Source: Kalaharituber pfeilii
Lineage: Eukaryota; Ascomycota; Pezizomycetes; Pezizales; Pezizaceae
Length of the DNA: 64,000 nt
Assembly (NCBI GenBank): GCA_015179045.1
Contig: WHUZ01000126.1
Location: 1 to 64,000 of the forward strand
Direction: 5' to 3'
The notes under the pieces are model-generated. The model had not been told where the DNA came from and searched no databases. It worked only from the letters and a program-made list of their open reading frames with translations. The translations under genes and the position numbers were made by a program. Positions 1-10,544 of the stretch are shown here, one piece after another; within the stretch, counting starts at the first letter, position 1, and each line of letters opens with the position of its first letter.

Positions 1-757
1 TGTTAGATCCTGGTTGATAACTCGGAGGTCGTACAGACGGGCATCCTATCGCATCTTCTTTGATAGCAATGCAGACCATTCTTCTACTTCCAATCCTTAA
101 TTCTCCATCTCTCTACACTTCAATTCCCATAAAGCATGCATTCGATGCATCCCAGCCTGGAGCTCCATCTTAACTCCAGTAAGCTCAAAGAATTCGGTTA
201 TTGTCAATTTTTTTATTTCCATCAATGGCCACTGGTTTTGCTTTTGCCCATCTTTCCAGTGCGCCGCCATTGACTGTGACAACAAAGTTGTACTGATAGT
301 CGGAGGTAAGTGCGCCCATCTCTAGGAACTGGTCCACCAAATGTAGGATATGATCCTGTTTGAGGTCTCGCTGTTAGCATCCTATGGCGGTTGAGATTAG
401 TTATGCGTATACTGAGTACACTCCTTTCATCTCATAATAAATGTGCATGTCACAGATAACGTACCCCGTGACCACTTGAAATCCAGATCTTCCTAACATA
501 TTGTATGAACCCCAAGACTAGCAGACGCGAGTTGATTCACAGGATCTATGTTTGGTTGGACGCAAGCTCTAGTATTGTTTTCCCATCGTCGTTGTGGTCG
601 CAAGCTCTAGTATTGTTTTCCCGTCGTTGTTGTGGTTTGATGAAATTGAGATCTGGGGGAAGAGTTGAAGGGGGAGGGTAGGAGTTAATAGCGGAACAGG
701 ACGGCGCTGGTGGAGTCTTCAACTTAGCTCGCCAAGATAGCGATTTTGGTGGTTTGA
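1..757. other. No gene recognised; short tandem duplication inside
   Basis: I see no reading frame with recognisable protein features. The only structure is a 38-bp tandem duplication at 561-598 and 599-636 starting CGCAAGCTCTAG, with a few substitutions between copies. The rest looks like unique or fully decayed sequence. Confidence 0.5.
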
Positions 758-921
758 ATGATATTTTGCACTATCTGTATGACAAACATATTCCTACAAG
801 TTGGGCAATATAAAAAAAAAAAAAAAGGTGTACAATTGCCCACTCTCATAAGTTTAAAAATCCAGTCGCCGGGCTTCCAGCCTGCTTCCGACCTCTCTTC
901 CAATTTTGAGCTGAGACTTTT

Positions 922-1112
922 TTCTTATCTCAACAAATTTACCAATCAAACGAGCAAAATATGCCATCATTTCTGGAGCTCCTCTAATGTGCAACCCCAA
1001 AGTTCGAGCTGAGATATCACTAAATCTAGCCCGCATGGCATGAGCGGAGATATCGCTCTAGAAATGATGGCATATTTTGCTCATTTGATTGGTAAATTTG
1101 TTGAGATAAGAA
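922..1112. repeat. Long inverted repeat (58-bp arms)
   Basis: Arms at 922-979 and 1055-1112 are reverse complements with very few mismatches (left arm begins TTCTTATCTCAACAAATTTA; right arm ends with its complement), separated by about 75 bases. The transcript could form a long hairpin. It may be a foldback element or a remnant of two opposed repeat copies. No coding potential is visible. Confidence 0.75.
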
Positions 1113-1407
1113 ACCTGCAAAAGAGTGTTTCAGAAAAGCCCTCTAGTTTAGCTCACTTTATTGAAACCATCATGTCGAATAGTATTGGTCGCTTCAACTC
1201 CGTGGTATTGCCAGTTGATATCACAAGTTCTAAATGTAGACAGTGGGAGTAACACATGTAACTTCTGAAAATGGTGAGATGCGCGGTTGTTGCATGGCTT
1301 TTTGACTTGCCAACTCTTGGAACAAAGCATACATAAAATTTCGTACTTATTGTCTGATATTTTTTGCCACACAAAAAAAAGTGCAAAATTATACAGCTTT
1401 CAAGATC

Positions 1408-1444
1408 AGTCGAGCTCGAGCTGGCTCGGCTCGTGCTGCTCACT
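1408..1444. mobile_element. Fragment of the GTGAGCGGCACGAGC-end MITE
   Basis: This segment reads as the right terminal inverted repeat of the MITE at 9685-10015: GCTCGTGCTGCTCAC followed by TA, preceded by the same GAGCTCGAGCTGGCTCGG block. The matching left end is not visible nearby, so this is probably a solo end. Confidence 0.45.
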
Positions 1445-2170
1445 AATGCTGAATAGGCTCAATATGCCCATATGCTCAATGTCTTCAGGGTGGTCAATTG
1501 TCTCAATCTGGCAACCATCATAGTATACTTGAGCTGCCCTGTTAGGACATTGCCGATATGGGATAAACCTGACGCTGGGACGCTAAAATCTAGTAAATGA
1601 ATTTAGCTCATCAGGCTACGCGTTAGTCTGCCGCTCATTAGACTGCTCAATTGGGTAACTCATTAGGCTGTACATTTGAGCGCCATGCCCTGCCATGGCG
1701 AACAGCTACAAGCAGGGTCATGTGAAAAAAAAAAAAAAAAAAAAAAGCATTTTGCGCCATATCGGCGATGTGTCCCTTAAGTTGACACTATAAGAATTAA
1801 CTAGTGTTGATCAGTATGCCTTAGAGTCTAGAAGGTGGGAGAGCGGGAGTCAACAGAGCGGCGAGGCCATGTATGTAAGAATTGTCTTGTAGCCAATCTC
1901 CGGCCTATGAGAGCTTGCCCAGGGACCCTGCCATGGCCTAGCGCTATAAGTGGGGTTACATGATTCAAAATTAGTACAACTTAGGGCTTACTGGTTGACA
2001 CCGTCAGAATTACCCCGCGTCTCATGTCAAATTCGCTAGTAGACAGGATATTGATTTTCATGCCTTACCAGGATAGTGCCGGTGAAACGAAGAAAGATAT
2101 CTACAAGTATCGCACGGAATATCGCAACCTGGGGGGTATGGGTATAGCATGATTACGTGTGCAGAGCGCC
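1445..2170. repeat. Decayed dispersed repeat shared with 23.5-24.3 kb
   Basis: Several phrases recur in the same order at 23.5-24.3 kb, such as TCTCAATCTGGCAAC, TTAGGACATTGC, TTGATCAGTATGC and CAGAATTAC. This indicates two old copies of one dispersed element. No coding region was recognised. A fragment at about 1903-1970 resembles the tail of LINE family L1 without a poly-A. Confidence 0.4.
1686..1746 (+). mobile_element. LINE family L1, tail-only insertion
   Basis: Only the last ~40 bases of the L1 family (CCTGCCATGGCGAACAGC through GGGTCATGTGA) plus about 19 A's are present. Flanking CATTTGAGCGCCAT and CATTTTGCGCCAT may be a mutated target-site duplication. The same tail ends the longer L1 copies at 7.1 and 24.7 kb. 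Confidence 0.6.
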
Positions 2171-2690
2171 AAGGGAGAAGAAGCTGAGGGAGCTAGAGAA
2201 GTGGCAATATACGGTGGCAAGAGGAATCATGCACGCATTCTGGGGGATAAGGTGAGATATAGTAGAGGGGCTGGCTAATTTGGAGTCTGTAGAGACATTT
2301 GTAAGGTGAGAGTCCACTCGGGTAGAGGCGAGGACGCTGGCAGCACGTCCAAGAGGTTGTTACAGAAGCCAGTATGAGACAAAGAGGAAGGAGAGAGAGG
2401 GTAGGGGAGAGAAACTGGTTAGAATTGGCGTATAGACCACTAGAGACATTAGGGCCCCTGATAGGGAGGTTAGGAGGGCAAGGGTCTACGTGCTTGAAGG
2501 TGGCAAATGGGGAAAGGGGATAGACCAGAGGGTAGGTGGTACGGGAAGGAGCAGGAGAGAATGAGACATCTGCTAGGACAGTGTAGAGTGTGGCAGCGGA
2601 GGTGGCCGGGGGGGAAGGATCATGTGAGGAGACCACCAAGGGTCGAAGGGAAGGGGAGAGAAGACCGCTGATAGAGATACTCGGAGATTG
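2170..2690 (+). pseudogene. LINE C-terminal coding fragment (family L2)
   Basis: The + strand around 2540-2640 can be read as MRHLLGQCRVWQRRWPGG followed by DHVRRP. This matches the C-terminal region of the L2 LINE at 61628-61867 (ECRVWKRRWP, EEHVKRP). Upstream frames are disrupted, and the characteristic L2 poly-A tail is missing. It is an old truncated fragment. Confidence 0.5.
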
Positions 2691-2753
2691 ACTTTACATA
2701 GGCAACAAGCAATTCCCTTCCCTTTCCTTTCCTCTTTTAGTTCACCATCTGCT

Positions 2754-4236
2754 ACTTATATAGAGGTGTAGAATAGGTAAATTGGTGGGAAAACATTCTG
2801 CCTGGAACAATATAGAGGTGTAGAATAGGTAAATAGGTGGGAAAACGTTCCGCCTGGAATGATATGGAGGTGTAGAATAGGTAAATAGTGGGGAAAAGGT
2901 TCCACCTGGAACGATATAGAGGTGTAGAATGACTGAATAGGGGGGAAAAGGTTCCGCCTGGAACGATATAGAGGTGTAGAATAGGTGAATAGGTGGGAAA
3001 AACGTTCCGCCTGGAACGATATAGAGGTGTAGAATGATTGAATAGGTGGGAAAACGTTCCGCCTGGAATGATATGGAGGTGTAGAATGACTGAATAGGTG
3101 GGAAAACGTTCCACCTGGAACGATATGGAGGTGTAGAATAGGTAAATAGGTGGGAAAACGTTCTGCCTGGAACGATATAGAGGTGTAGAATAGGTGAATA
3201 GGTGGGAAAATATTCCGCTTGGAACGATATAGAGGTGTAGAATAGGTAAATAGTTGGGAAAACATTCTGCCTGGAACGATATAGAGGTGTAGAATGACTA
3301 AATAGGTGGGAAAACGTTCCACCTGGAACGATATGGAGGTGTAGAATAGGTAAATAGGGGGCAAAATGTTCTGCCTAGAACGATTTAGAGGTGTAGAATG
3401 ACTGAATAGGGGGGAAAACGTTTCACCTGGAACGATTTAGAGGTGTAGAATGACTGAATAGGGGGGAAAACGTTCCACCTGGAACAATATAGAGGTGTAG
3501 AATAGGTAAATAGGTGGGAAAACGTTCCGCCTGGAACAATATGGAGGTGTAGAATAGGTAAATAGGTGGGAAAACGTTCTGCCTAGAACGATATGTAGGT
3601 GTAGAATGACTGAATAGGTGGGAAAACGTTCCGCCTGAAACGATATGGAGGTGTAGAATAGGTAAATAGATGGGAAAACGTTCCATCTGGAACAATATGG
3701 AGGTGTAAAATGACTGAATAGGTGGGAAAACGTTCCATCCGAAACAATATAGAGGTGTAGAATAGGGTTCCGTATGGAATGACTTGGAGGCATAACAATA
3801 CCAAGGAATTCGTTCCATGCGGAACGACTTGGAGGGATAATAATACCAAGAAATCTGTTCCATGCGGAACAACTTAGAGAGATAATAATACCAAGGAATC
3901 AAGAATACCAAGAAATCTGTTCCATGTGGAACGGCTTGGAGGATAATAATACCAAGGAATCAAGAATATCAAGAAATTTGTTCCATGCGGAACGACTTGA
4001 AGGATAATAATACCAAGGAATCAAGAATACTAAGAAATCTGTTCCATACGGAACGACTTGGAGGTATAATAATACCAAGGAATCAAGCATACCAACAAAT
4101 CCGTTCCATATGGAACGACTTGGAGGTATAATAATACTAAGAAATCTGTTCCGCTTGGAACGATCAAGCATTGGTTCAAACCTGCATTGCCCTAACCCCA
4201 AGGCATTGTATTGTAAATAGGTTATAAATAGTGGTG
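2754..4236. repeat. Higher-order satellite, copy 1 (52-bp array, ~61-bp array, tail)
   Basis: 2754-3775 is a tandem array of a ~52-bp unit containing GGAACGATATAGAGGTGTAG. 3776-4165 is an array of a ~61-bp unit containing AATAATACCAAGGAATC. Both units carry the inverted repeat GTTCC-N4-GGAAC once per repeat. About 70 bases of non-repeated tail follow (TGCATTGCCCTAACCCCAAG through TAAATAGGTTATAAAT). Long open frames across the array are artefacts of the repeat. Confidence 0.85.
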
Positions 4237-5487
4237 TTGGTGTAGAATGACTGAATAGGTGGGAAAACGTTCTGCCTGGAATGATATAGAGGTATAAAAT
4301 AGGTAAATAGGTGGGAAAAGGTTCCGCCTGGAACAATATAGAGGTATAGAATAGGTAAATAGGTGGGAAAACGTTCTGCCTGGAATGATATGGAGGTGTA
4401 GAATAGGTAAATAGGTGGGAAAACGTTCCGCCTGGAATGATATGGAGGTGTAGAATGACTGAATAGGTGGGAAAACGTTCCACCTGGAACGATAATGGAG
4501 GTGTAGAATGACTGAATAGGTGGGAAAACGTTCCGGCTGGAACGATATGGAGGTGTAGAATAGGTAAATAGGGGGGGAAACGTTCCGTCTGGAACGATAA
4601 TGGAGGTGTAGAATGACTGAATAGGTGGGAAAACGTTCCGGCTGGAATGATATGTAGGTGTAGAATAGGGGAAACGTTCCGCCTGGAACGATAATGGAGG
4701 TGTAGAATGGGTAAATAGGTGGGAAAACGTTCCACCTGGAATGATATGGTGGTGTAGAATAGGCAAATAGGTGGGAAAACGTTCCATATGGAACGACTTG
4801 GAGGCATAACAATACCAAGGAATTCGTTCCATGCGGAACGGCTTGGAGGGATAATAATACCAAGAAATCTGTTCTATGTGGAACGACTTGGAAGGATAAT
4901 AATACCAAGAAATCAAGAATACCAAGAAATCTGTTCCATGCGGAACGACTTGGAGGTATAACAATACCAAGGAATTCGTTCCATACGGAATGGCTTGGAG
5001 GGATAATAATACTAAGAAATCTGTTCCATGCGGAATGACTTGGAAGGATAATAATACCAAGGAATCAAGAATACCAAGAAATCTGTTCCATGTGGAACGA
5101 CTTGGAGGAATAATAATACCAAGAAATCTGTTCCATGCGGAACGACTTGGAAGGATAATAATACTAAGGAATTAAGAATACCAAGAAATCTGTTCCATGC
5201 GGAATGACTTGGAGGAATAATAATACTAAGAAATCTGTTCCATGTGGAATGACTTGGAAGGATAATAATACCAAGGAATTAAGAATACCAAGAAATCTGG
5301 TCCATGCGAAACGACTTGGAGGAATAATAATACCAAGAAATCTGTTCCATGCAGAACGACTTGGAAGGATAATAATACCAAGGAATCAAGAATACCAAGA
5401 AATCTGTTCCGTATAGAACGATCAGGCATTGGTTCAAACCTGCATTGCCCCTAACCCCAAGGCATTGTATTGTAAATAGGTTATAAA
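4237..5487. repeat. Higher-order satellite, copy 2 (same order)
   Basis: The order seen at 2754-4236 recurs: 52-bp type units at 4237-4780, 61-bp type units at 4781-5416, then the same tail at 5417-5487. The block is therefore a tandem duplication of a composite unit. The GTTCC-N4-GGAAC inverted repeat is retained in most units, sometimes with one substitution. Confidence 0.85.
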
Positions 5488-5848
5488 TGGTTGGAGGCTT
5501 CCCACGATATAGGCAAGATTACAGGAATAAGGTAGCTATGCAAAAAGACAATCTTACTCAAGAAAGGCAAGCAGACGAGTTCCGTGGTAGCTTACCTGGA
5601 GACACCAAAGGACATGGAGAAAGTCAAACTCGGGGGAAGGTGGTTTAAGGCAGACGTGTATGAGACAAACAGGGGAAGGAAGTAGACAGGTTCTAGACAC
5701 GGCTCTAGGTAGAAACTACCCACATCACGAAGGACACGCGGGAAACACATGTATTTAGTGATTTAGTTTCTTTTCTTTAGTTTATATATACCTCGCTATA
5801 GCCCATAGGGCGGCACACGAGTAATGAAATAAAAAAAAAAAAAAAAAA
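5488..5848 (+). mobile_element. 5'-truncated LINE, family L2
   Basis: The segment ends in the L2 tail (ATAGCCCATAGGGCGGCACA, AGTAATGAAAT) and about 18 A's. Its body matches the complements of the copies at 9016-9313 and 63505-63805 (GTAGCTTACCTGGAGACACC and GACAAACAGGGGAAGGAAGT). I could not find a target-site duplication. Confidence 0.65.
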
Positions 5849-5849
5849 T

Positions 5850-6140
5850 CTATCGCCATTCTGGCCCACAGTATACACACTGCCGTAGCGACTGAGGCCC
5901 GTCATATATACACCTCCGTAGGCACTTCGGCCCACCGCATATATACCTCCATGGCCATTACGAATTCCGCCTCGCAGTATATGCACCTCCGTAGTTATTT
6001 TGCCCCGTAGTATATACACCTCGGTAGCTATTCCGGCCCTATATGCACCTCCGTACTCATTTCGCCCTGTAGCATATACACCTCGGTAGCTATTCCGGCC
6101 CGCCATATACACTCCTCCGTAGCCATAACATCCAGTACCT
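5850..6140. repeat. ~30-bp minisatellite (CCTCCGTAGCCATTCCGGCC)
   Basis: Degenerate tandem units with consensus TATATACACCTCCGTAGCCATTCCGGCC. The same family recurs at 7890-8320 and, in the opposite orientation, at 36660-36800. Frames reading GGVYxAGRNGY-type peptides are by-products of the repeat. Confidence 0.75.
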
Positions 6141-6179
6141 TCCAACGCCTACTGCAGCCTAGCCCCTCACACCCCTAAC

Positions 6180-6394
6180 ATGCAATGGCTGTACATCTTC
6201 GCAGTGCAATGGCAGTGCATCTTCGGATTGCAATAGCAGCATACATTCGCAGTGCACCTTTGCAGCAACACAATGCCAGCAGCACAATGGCAGTGCACTT
6301 TCACAGCATCATGGGAGCATATATATTTGTAGCGCACCTTGCCAGGAGCACAATGGCAGCGGCGCAATGGCACCGCAGTTTCCTAGCGCAACAG
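6180..6394. repeat. Degenerate ~27-bp repeat (CACAATGGCAGCGCAC)
   Basis: Diverged units of the type CACAATGGCAGCGCACTTTC repeat through this stretch. The same family appears at 8320-8370 and 11030-11140, each time beside the 30-bp or 12-bp arrays. Confidence 0.6.
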
Positions 6395-7114
6395 TGTGAT
6401 GAACAGGTCCGAGTCAAGGTACAAGATCTGGGTACGGGGTGGCCGGCAGGTGCTGAGGCGATGTCACAGTGGAGGCGAAGGCAGAGGCGGTCGGAGCTAC
6501 ATGATATCCAGAGGTAGATGTATTAAAAGCTAAATACACAACTTGGGTAGGATACAAGTTCTTGCGTGGAGAAGCAAGAGGGAGGAGGGAGGAGGGCCTC
6601 TTTATAGAAAACCCTCGCTGGAAAATCCAGGCAAACAAGCAAACAAACGAAGTACATGGAAAACCGAGAAGCAACTAGAAGTACATGGAAAACAAAGGAA
6701 ACGACAGGAAGTACATGGATGGCCACGGAAATGACTGGAACCAGGTAGAAGCGTCAAGGATATCCGGGAATAAGCTCGCCGATACCTGTTTCCACCAGCT
6801 TCTATGGCTTTCCAAAAGGTTCTATAGCTTCCGGCAGGTTCTACGGCTTTCCGCCGGGTTCTGCGTCTTTCCGGCGGGTTCTGGGGATCTGGGTTCTTCT
6901 AGCAGGTTCTGGCAGGTTCTTCGGCTTCGGCCTGTTAACCGATGACCGGGATGCTGGCGGCCATGTCGCTTAAGCGTGCTCACAGGTCCAGGGATATTTA
7001 TCGGAGTGCTAGAAGGAGTGCGGCGAATTGCAACGGTGTCAGGGTCAGCTTCACGTGTACGAGTACTGGCGAGTCGTATGTTGGTTGCCAGTATAGGACC
7101 GGAGCTGGAGGGTC

Positions 7115-7723
7115 CTTTTTTTTTTTTTTTTTTAATCACATAACCCCGCTTGTAGCACTTGGCCATGGCAGGGTCCCTGGGCAAGCCCTCATAGCCCGGA
7201 GACAGGCTAAACTAACTCTCTACGTACATGGCCCCCACGCGCCGTCGCCCCCCCCTCTCCTAGCTTCTAGAACTTGACCCCAGCGAAGAAATTCTCCAAA
7301 ACGTCATACTCCTCCCCATTCTCCGCCTTTCTCTTCCAATTCTTTTCCGTGTCGCCCCACCTCTCAAAGCCTTCTGGACGGTTCTTCTGGTTTCTGCATC
7401 GGAAAGCGAGGTGCTCCCCGGTTTGCACCTCCCCGCACCTGCACTTATCCGACTCAGCCGCCCCTATCCTCTTCAACCACACTGCACACCTCCCTCTCTT
7501 CAGGCGCCAGGCAGTGAAATTGGATACTGCTATCCTATTCCACTCCATGACCTTTCCTCCTCCAAAGCCCTCCACTTCTCTCTTCTCCTTCCTCCACGCC
7601 TTCACCCTCTGGCGCACCCCACTTCCGGCGGCCCCCTCCTTCCCCTGCATCACCGTCCCCTTCTTCGCCCACTCATCCGCCTTCTCATTGCCTGCGATTC
7701 CGATGTGAGCTTTTACCCACAAC
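7115..7723 (-). mobile_element. 5'-truncated LINE (family L1) inserted in an LTR
   Basis: A 609-bp minus-strand LINE with poly-T at its left end is flanked by a perfect 13-bp duplication, GAGCTGGAGGGTC, at 7102-7114 and 7724-7736. The pre-insertion sequence is preserved at 31700 in the sister LTR. The 3' tail is the L1 type (CCCCGCTTGTAGC on the + strand). Confidence 0.9.
7267..7723 (-). pseudogene. LINE ORF2 C-terminus (RNase H end and CCHC finger)
   Basis: The minus strand encodes the end of a Tad-like LINE polyprotein. LWVKAHIGIAGNEKADEWAK is the final RNase H motif with the H...N/D residues. Later CRCGEVQTGEHLAFRC is a C-x-C...H...C zinc-knuckle typical of non-LTR retrotransposon C-termini. 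The frame stops at 7267. Reverse transcriptase and endonuclease are absent because of 5' truncation. Decayed copies of the same protein lie at 46.3-48.1 kb and 30.1-32.3 kb. Confidence 0.8.
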
Positions 7724-7889
7724 GAGCTGGAGGGTCTTGGGCGAGGGGTCCGGGTTGGATTGTTCCAGTAATGGAACGTGTGGTTTAATGAATGGCCGAA
7801 TACAGGTCCCAAAGTGTAGCCTGATGTGCGGCCCAATGCATAGCTGAATTCAACAACAACTGCTCCGCTCTGCTGGCGCTCCACGCCTA

Positions 7890-8320
7890 ATAGCTGCCCT
7901 TCCGGTCTACCATATATACACCTTCATAGCCATTCCGCCCTATAGCATATATACGTCCGTGGCCATTCCGCCCTGCAGATACACCTCCTAGCCATTCCAG
8001 CCTACAGCATATCCACCCCCATAGCCATTCCGGTCCACAGCATATACACGTCCGTGGCCATTCCGGCCTGTAGCATGTATACCTCCATGGCTATTCCGGC
8101 CCGCAGCATAAACACCTTCGTCGCCATTCCAGCTCGCAGCATATATACCTGTGTGGCCATTCTGGCCCGCAGTATATACACTTCCGTAGCCATTCTGGTC
8201 CGCCGTATATACACCTCCGTAGCCACTTCGGCCCGCTGCATATACACCTCCGTGGCCATTACGAATTCCAGCTCCCAGTATATGCAACTCCGTAGCCATT
8301 TCTGCCTGCCGTATACACAC
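7890..8320. repeat. ~30-bp minisatellite, second array
   Basis: About 14 units of the CCTCCGTAGCCATTCCGGCC family, more regular than at 5.9 kb. Frames on both strands stay open only because of unit length. No independent coding signal is visible. Confidence 0.8.
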
Positions 8321-8439
8321 CTCATGGCAGCGCGCAATGGCAGCGCAGCTTCGCAGTGCAATGGCAGCATACATTTGATATGTATAGTTGGTGCGACCCG
8401 ATGGTACAAGATGAAGTGGAATAAGCTGAATTGGACAGG

Positions 8440-8700
8440 CATGGCTAGCCCTAGCCATTCCAGTAGCCATTTCGGTAGCCATTTTGGTACCCATTTCAGC
8501 GGCCATTTCATCAGCGATTTCAGCAGCCTTTTCAGCAGCCTTTTCAGCATTCATTTCGGCTGCCATTTCAGCAGCCTTGCAGCATTCATTTCGGTAGCCT
8601 TTTCCGCATTCATTTCGGTAGCCGTTTCGGCTGCCATTTCAGCTGCTATTACGGCTGCCATTTTGGCTGCCAACTCACCAGCCATTTCAGCATTAGATAC
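8440..8700. repeat. 12-bp microsatellite-like array (GGTAGCCATTTC)
   Basis: Tandem 12-bp units (AGCCATTTCGGT/CAGC variants) encode Ser-His-Phe-Gly or Glu-Met-Ala-Ala repeats depending on strand. The same array type lies at 11215-11530 and, reversed, at 61250-61420, each beside 57-bp satellite units. Confidence 0.8.
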
Positions 8701-8741
8701 ACATGGCTGTGCCGACGCAAGGGCACAAGCTGAGCTCCAAT

Positions 8742-8960
8742 TGTCACGCGGCGGCGAGCTGGTGCTGCTAACGGATACGACCGGTTCAGGGTAACAGTAG
8801 CTTCTCAAGCGCTGAACGGCAGAGCCTTGACAGGAGAAGCTTGCCGGTAGTAGTTCAGTGGTTCCAGTTCAGCGGCGATGCCAGACTATGGTGAAAAGGC
8901 AGAGAAGACCAAGTACCGAATTAGATGTAGGGATTGACAAGAATAACAAGAACATATGAA
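8742..8960 (+). repeat. LTR-like head segment (TGTCACGCG...)
   Basis: It begins TGTCACGCGGCGGCGAGCTG and contains GGTTCAGGGTAACAGTAG and GAATTAGATGTAGGGATTGA. Related heads occur at 32266-32505 and, on the minus strand, at 13036-13190. In each case the head is followed by a different minisatellite body. The type of element is not recognised. Confidence 0.6.
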
Positions 8961-9015
8961 ACTAAGAGTTGAAAATAGAATACCTAACAATGACACAAGG
9001 GATTTCTGGGTCCTA

Positions 9016-9313
9016 TTTTTTTTTTTTTTTTTTTATATCAGTACTCGCATGCCGCCCTATGGGCTATGGCGAGGTGTTTTATTAAACTTAAAAGAAAGAA
9101 AAGATAAACGGCTAAGGACATGTGGTGCCCGCGGTGTTCGTACGTGATGTGATGCGGGTGAGAAGTCAAAGACGTAACCCCAGTGACCTTCCTACTTCCT
9201 TCCCCTGTCTGTCTCGTACACACTTGTCCGTAACCACCTTCCTCCGAGTCTAACTTTCCCGGTTTCCGTTGGTGTTTCCAGGTAAACTACCACGGAGCTT
9301 GTCTGCTTGCATA
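9016..9313 (-). mobile_element. 5'-truncated LINE, family L2
   Basis: Poly-T at 9016 is followed by the complement of the L2 tail (GCCGCCCTATGGGCTATGGC). The insertion is flanked by TGGGTCCTA at 9007-9015 and 9314-9322. It interrupts the unit formed by the head at 8742 and the 17-bp array at 9323. Confidence 0.85.
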
Positions 9314-9322
9314 TGGGTCCTA

Positions 9323-9415
9323 GCAGGCGGGTTATAATGGCGGGTGGGCCATACTGGTAGGCAGGCTATACTGGCAGGAGGGCTATAGTGGCAGGCGGGC
9401 TATACTGGCAGCTTG
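9323..9415. repeat. 17-bp array, type A (GGGCTATACTGGCAGGC)
   Basis: Five to six units of a 17-bp repeat. The same repeat forms a longer, decayed array at 32680-33050, also followed by the second 17-bp array type. Confidence 0.75.
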
Positions 9416-9473
9416 CTAGCTACCTATAGCTAGCCGGTTCTATGAGCTTGCCGGCGGGAGACGGGAGGCGGTC

Positions 9474-9683
9474 ATGGCTTGCCGGTGGTCGTGGCTTGCC
9501 GGCGGTCGTGGCTTGCCGGCGGTCGTGGCTTGCCGGCGGTCGTGGCTTGCCGGCGGTCGTGGCTTGGCTTGCCGGCGGTCGTGGCTTGCCGGCGGTCGTG
9601 GCTTGCCGGCGGTCGTGGCTTGCCGGCGGTCGTGGCTTGCCGGCGGTCGTGGCTTGCCGGCGGTCGTGGCTTGCCGGCGGTCT
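9474..9683. repeat. 17-bp array, type B (GGCGGTCGTGGCTTGCC)
   Basis: About 12 nearly identical 17-bp units. The array continues at 10019-10066 and 10545-10670, being split by the MITE at 9685-10015 and the LINE at 10067-10544. It is open in several frames on both strands because 17-bp units rarely contain stops. Confidence 0.9.
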
Positions 9684-9684
9684 A

Positions 9685-10015
9685 GTGAGCGGCACGAGCC
9701 GAGCCAGCTCGAGCTCAAACGAGCCAAGATCATGCTTGTGTTTTTCTTGACAGCTCGCTAAAATGCTTAGCCAGTGCAAGGTTTCATAAACTGTAAATAC
9801 CTACTATAGTAATAATTAGAGACTTGGAGCTCATTCTGACCTACCAACAACTTCGAAATGCACAATTTAGCTGATAGTAGTGAGAAAGATGAAAATTTAG
9901 CTTAGTTTAGTTTAGTTTGTCAATATTATGTATATAATCAATCCAGGCTCGAGCTCATGCCACGCCAGCTCGAGCTCACCCTCCAGCTCGGCTCGAGCTA
10001 GCTCGTGCCGCTCAC
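9685..10015. mobile_element. TA-flanked MITE with GTGAGCGGCACGAGC ends
   Basis: A 331-bp element with 15-bp terminal inverted repeats GTGAGCGGCACGAGC / GCTCGTGCCGCTCAC, flanked by TA on both sides. It sits inside the type B 17-bp array. The inside is A+T-rich with no transposase. TA duplication suggests mobilisation by a Tc1/mariner-type transposase, which is inference. Confidence 0.75.
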
Positions 10016-10066
10016 TACGGCGGTCGTGGCTTGCCGGCGGTCGTGGCTTGCTGGCGGTCGTGGCTT

Positions 10067-10544
10067 TTTTTTTTTTTTTTTTTTTTTCATTAATCGCATG
10101 CCGCCCTATGGGCTATGGCGATATTTAAATACATAAAATAAGTGAAATATATGCGTCACTCTCATCTATTCTCCCCGTGCCCATTCCAAGATCTCCCGTA
10201 TGTTTACTCCCTTATCAATCTGTCTTATACCTTCCGCCCCCCCGCATTTCCTAGCTCACGCCCTGCAGTCTTTCCGTACATGTTCCCAGTTTTCCGGGGC
10301 CTCCCCGCACCATCGGCATTCCGGTGATTCGGCCTTCCCTATGTGGTATCTCCATTCTTTCAGTCCTTTGTTTCCCAGGATCCCCGCCAGCGTCGAGAGA
10401 TACTTCCTCCGGTCGGCGATTTGCAAGGGCCGGTAATTTAAGCCTGCCTGGTTTCTCTCCGTGGCTCGCAGGGCCTTATAGTCTTGTCTTAATCCTGCTT
10501 CTGTTACGGTCTCGTATTCGTATTGTAGCGCTGTGCCGATTTTG
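10067..10544 (-). mobile_element. 5'-truncated LINE, family L2, inside the 17-bp array
   Basis: Poly-T at the left is followed by the L2 tail complement and then coding sequence on the minus strand. GGCGGTCGTGGCTT is present on both sides, but since it is the array unit it is weak evidence for a target duplication. Confidence 0.8.
10256..10544 (-). pseudogene. LINE ORF2 C-terminal fragment (CCHC finger)
   Basis: The minus strand ends with CRWCGEAPENWEHVRKDC, then RA and a stop: a C-x2-C...H-x5-C knuckle as in the C-termini of I/Tad-like LINE ORF2 proteins. Only the last ~95 codons remain. The upstream polymerase is lost by truncation. Confidence 0.65.

Larger units (their letters stand above)
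6395..7767 (-). mobile_element. LTR of a Ty3/gypsy-like family, split by a LINE
   Basis: Apart from the LINE at 7115-7723, this segment aligns along its length with the solo LTR at 30991-31756. Shared blocks include GAACAGGTCC, GGCCTCTTTATAGAAAACCC and GGGTTGGATTGTT. On the minus strand it carries a TATAAAG-type box. The flanks (AACAG and GTAAT) do not match as a target duplication, so one side may be damaged. Confidence 0.75.

Noticed and set aside
2752..5060. Several 100-300-residue minus-strand frames rich in FPTYL/PILHLYI
   Set aside because: They follow the 52/61-bp satellite in multiple overlapping frames; no protein domain and no start context.
8002..8794. Frames encoding SHFGSHFG or EMAAEMATEM repeats
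   Set aside because: They arise from the 12-bp and 30-bp arrays; no evidence of transcription signals or conserved non-repeat domains.
9420..9780. Open frames on both strands with ACRRSWLAGGRGL or TTAGKPRPPASHDRRQ repeats
   Set aside because: By-products of the 17-bp array, open in several frames at once.
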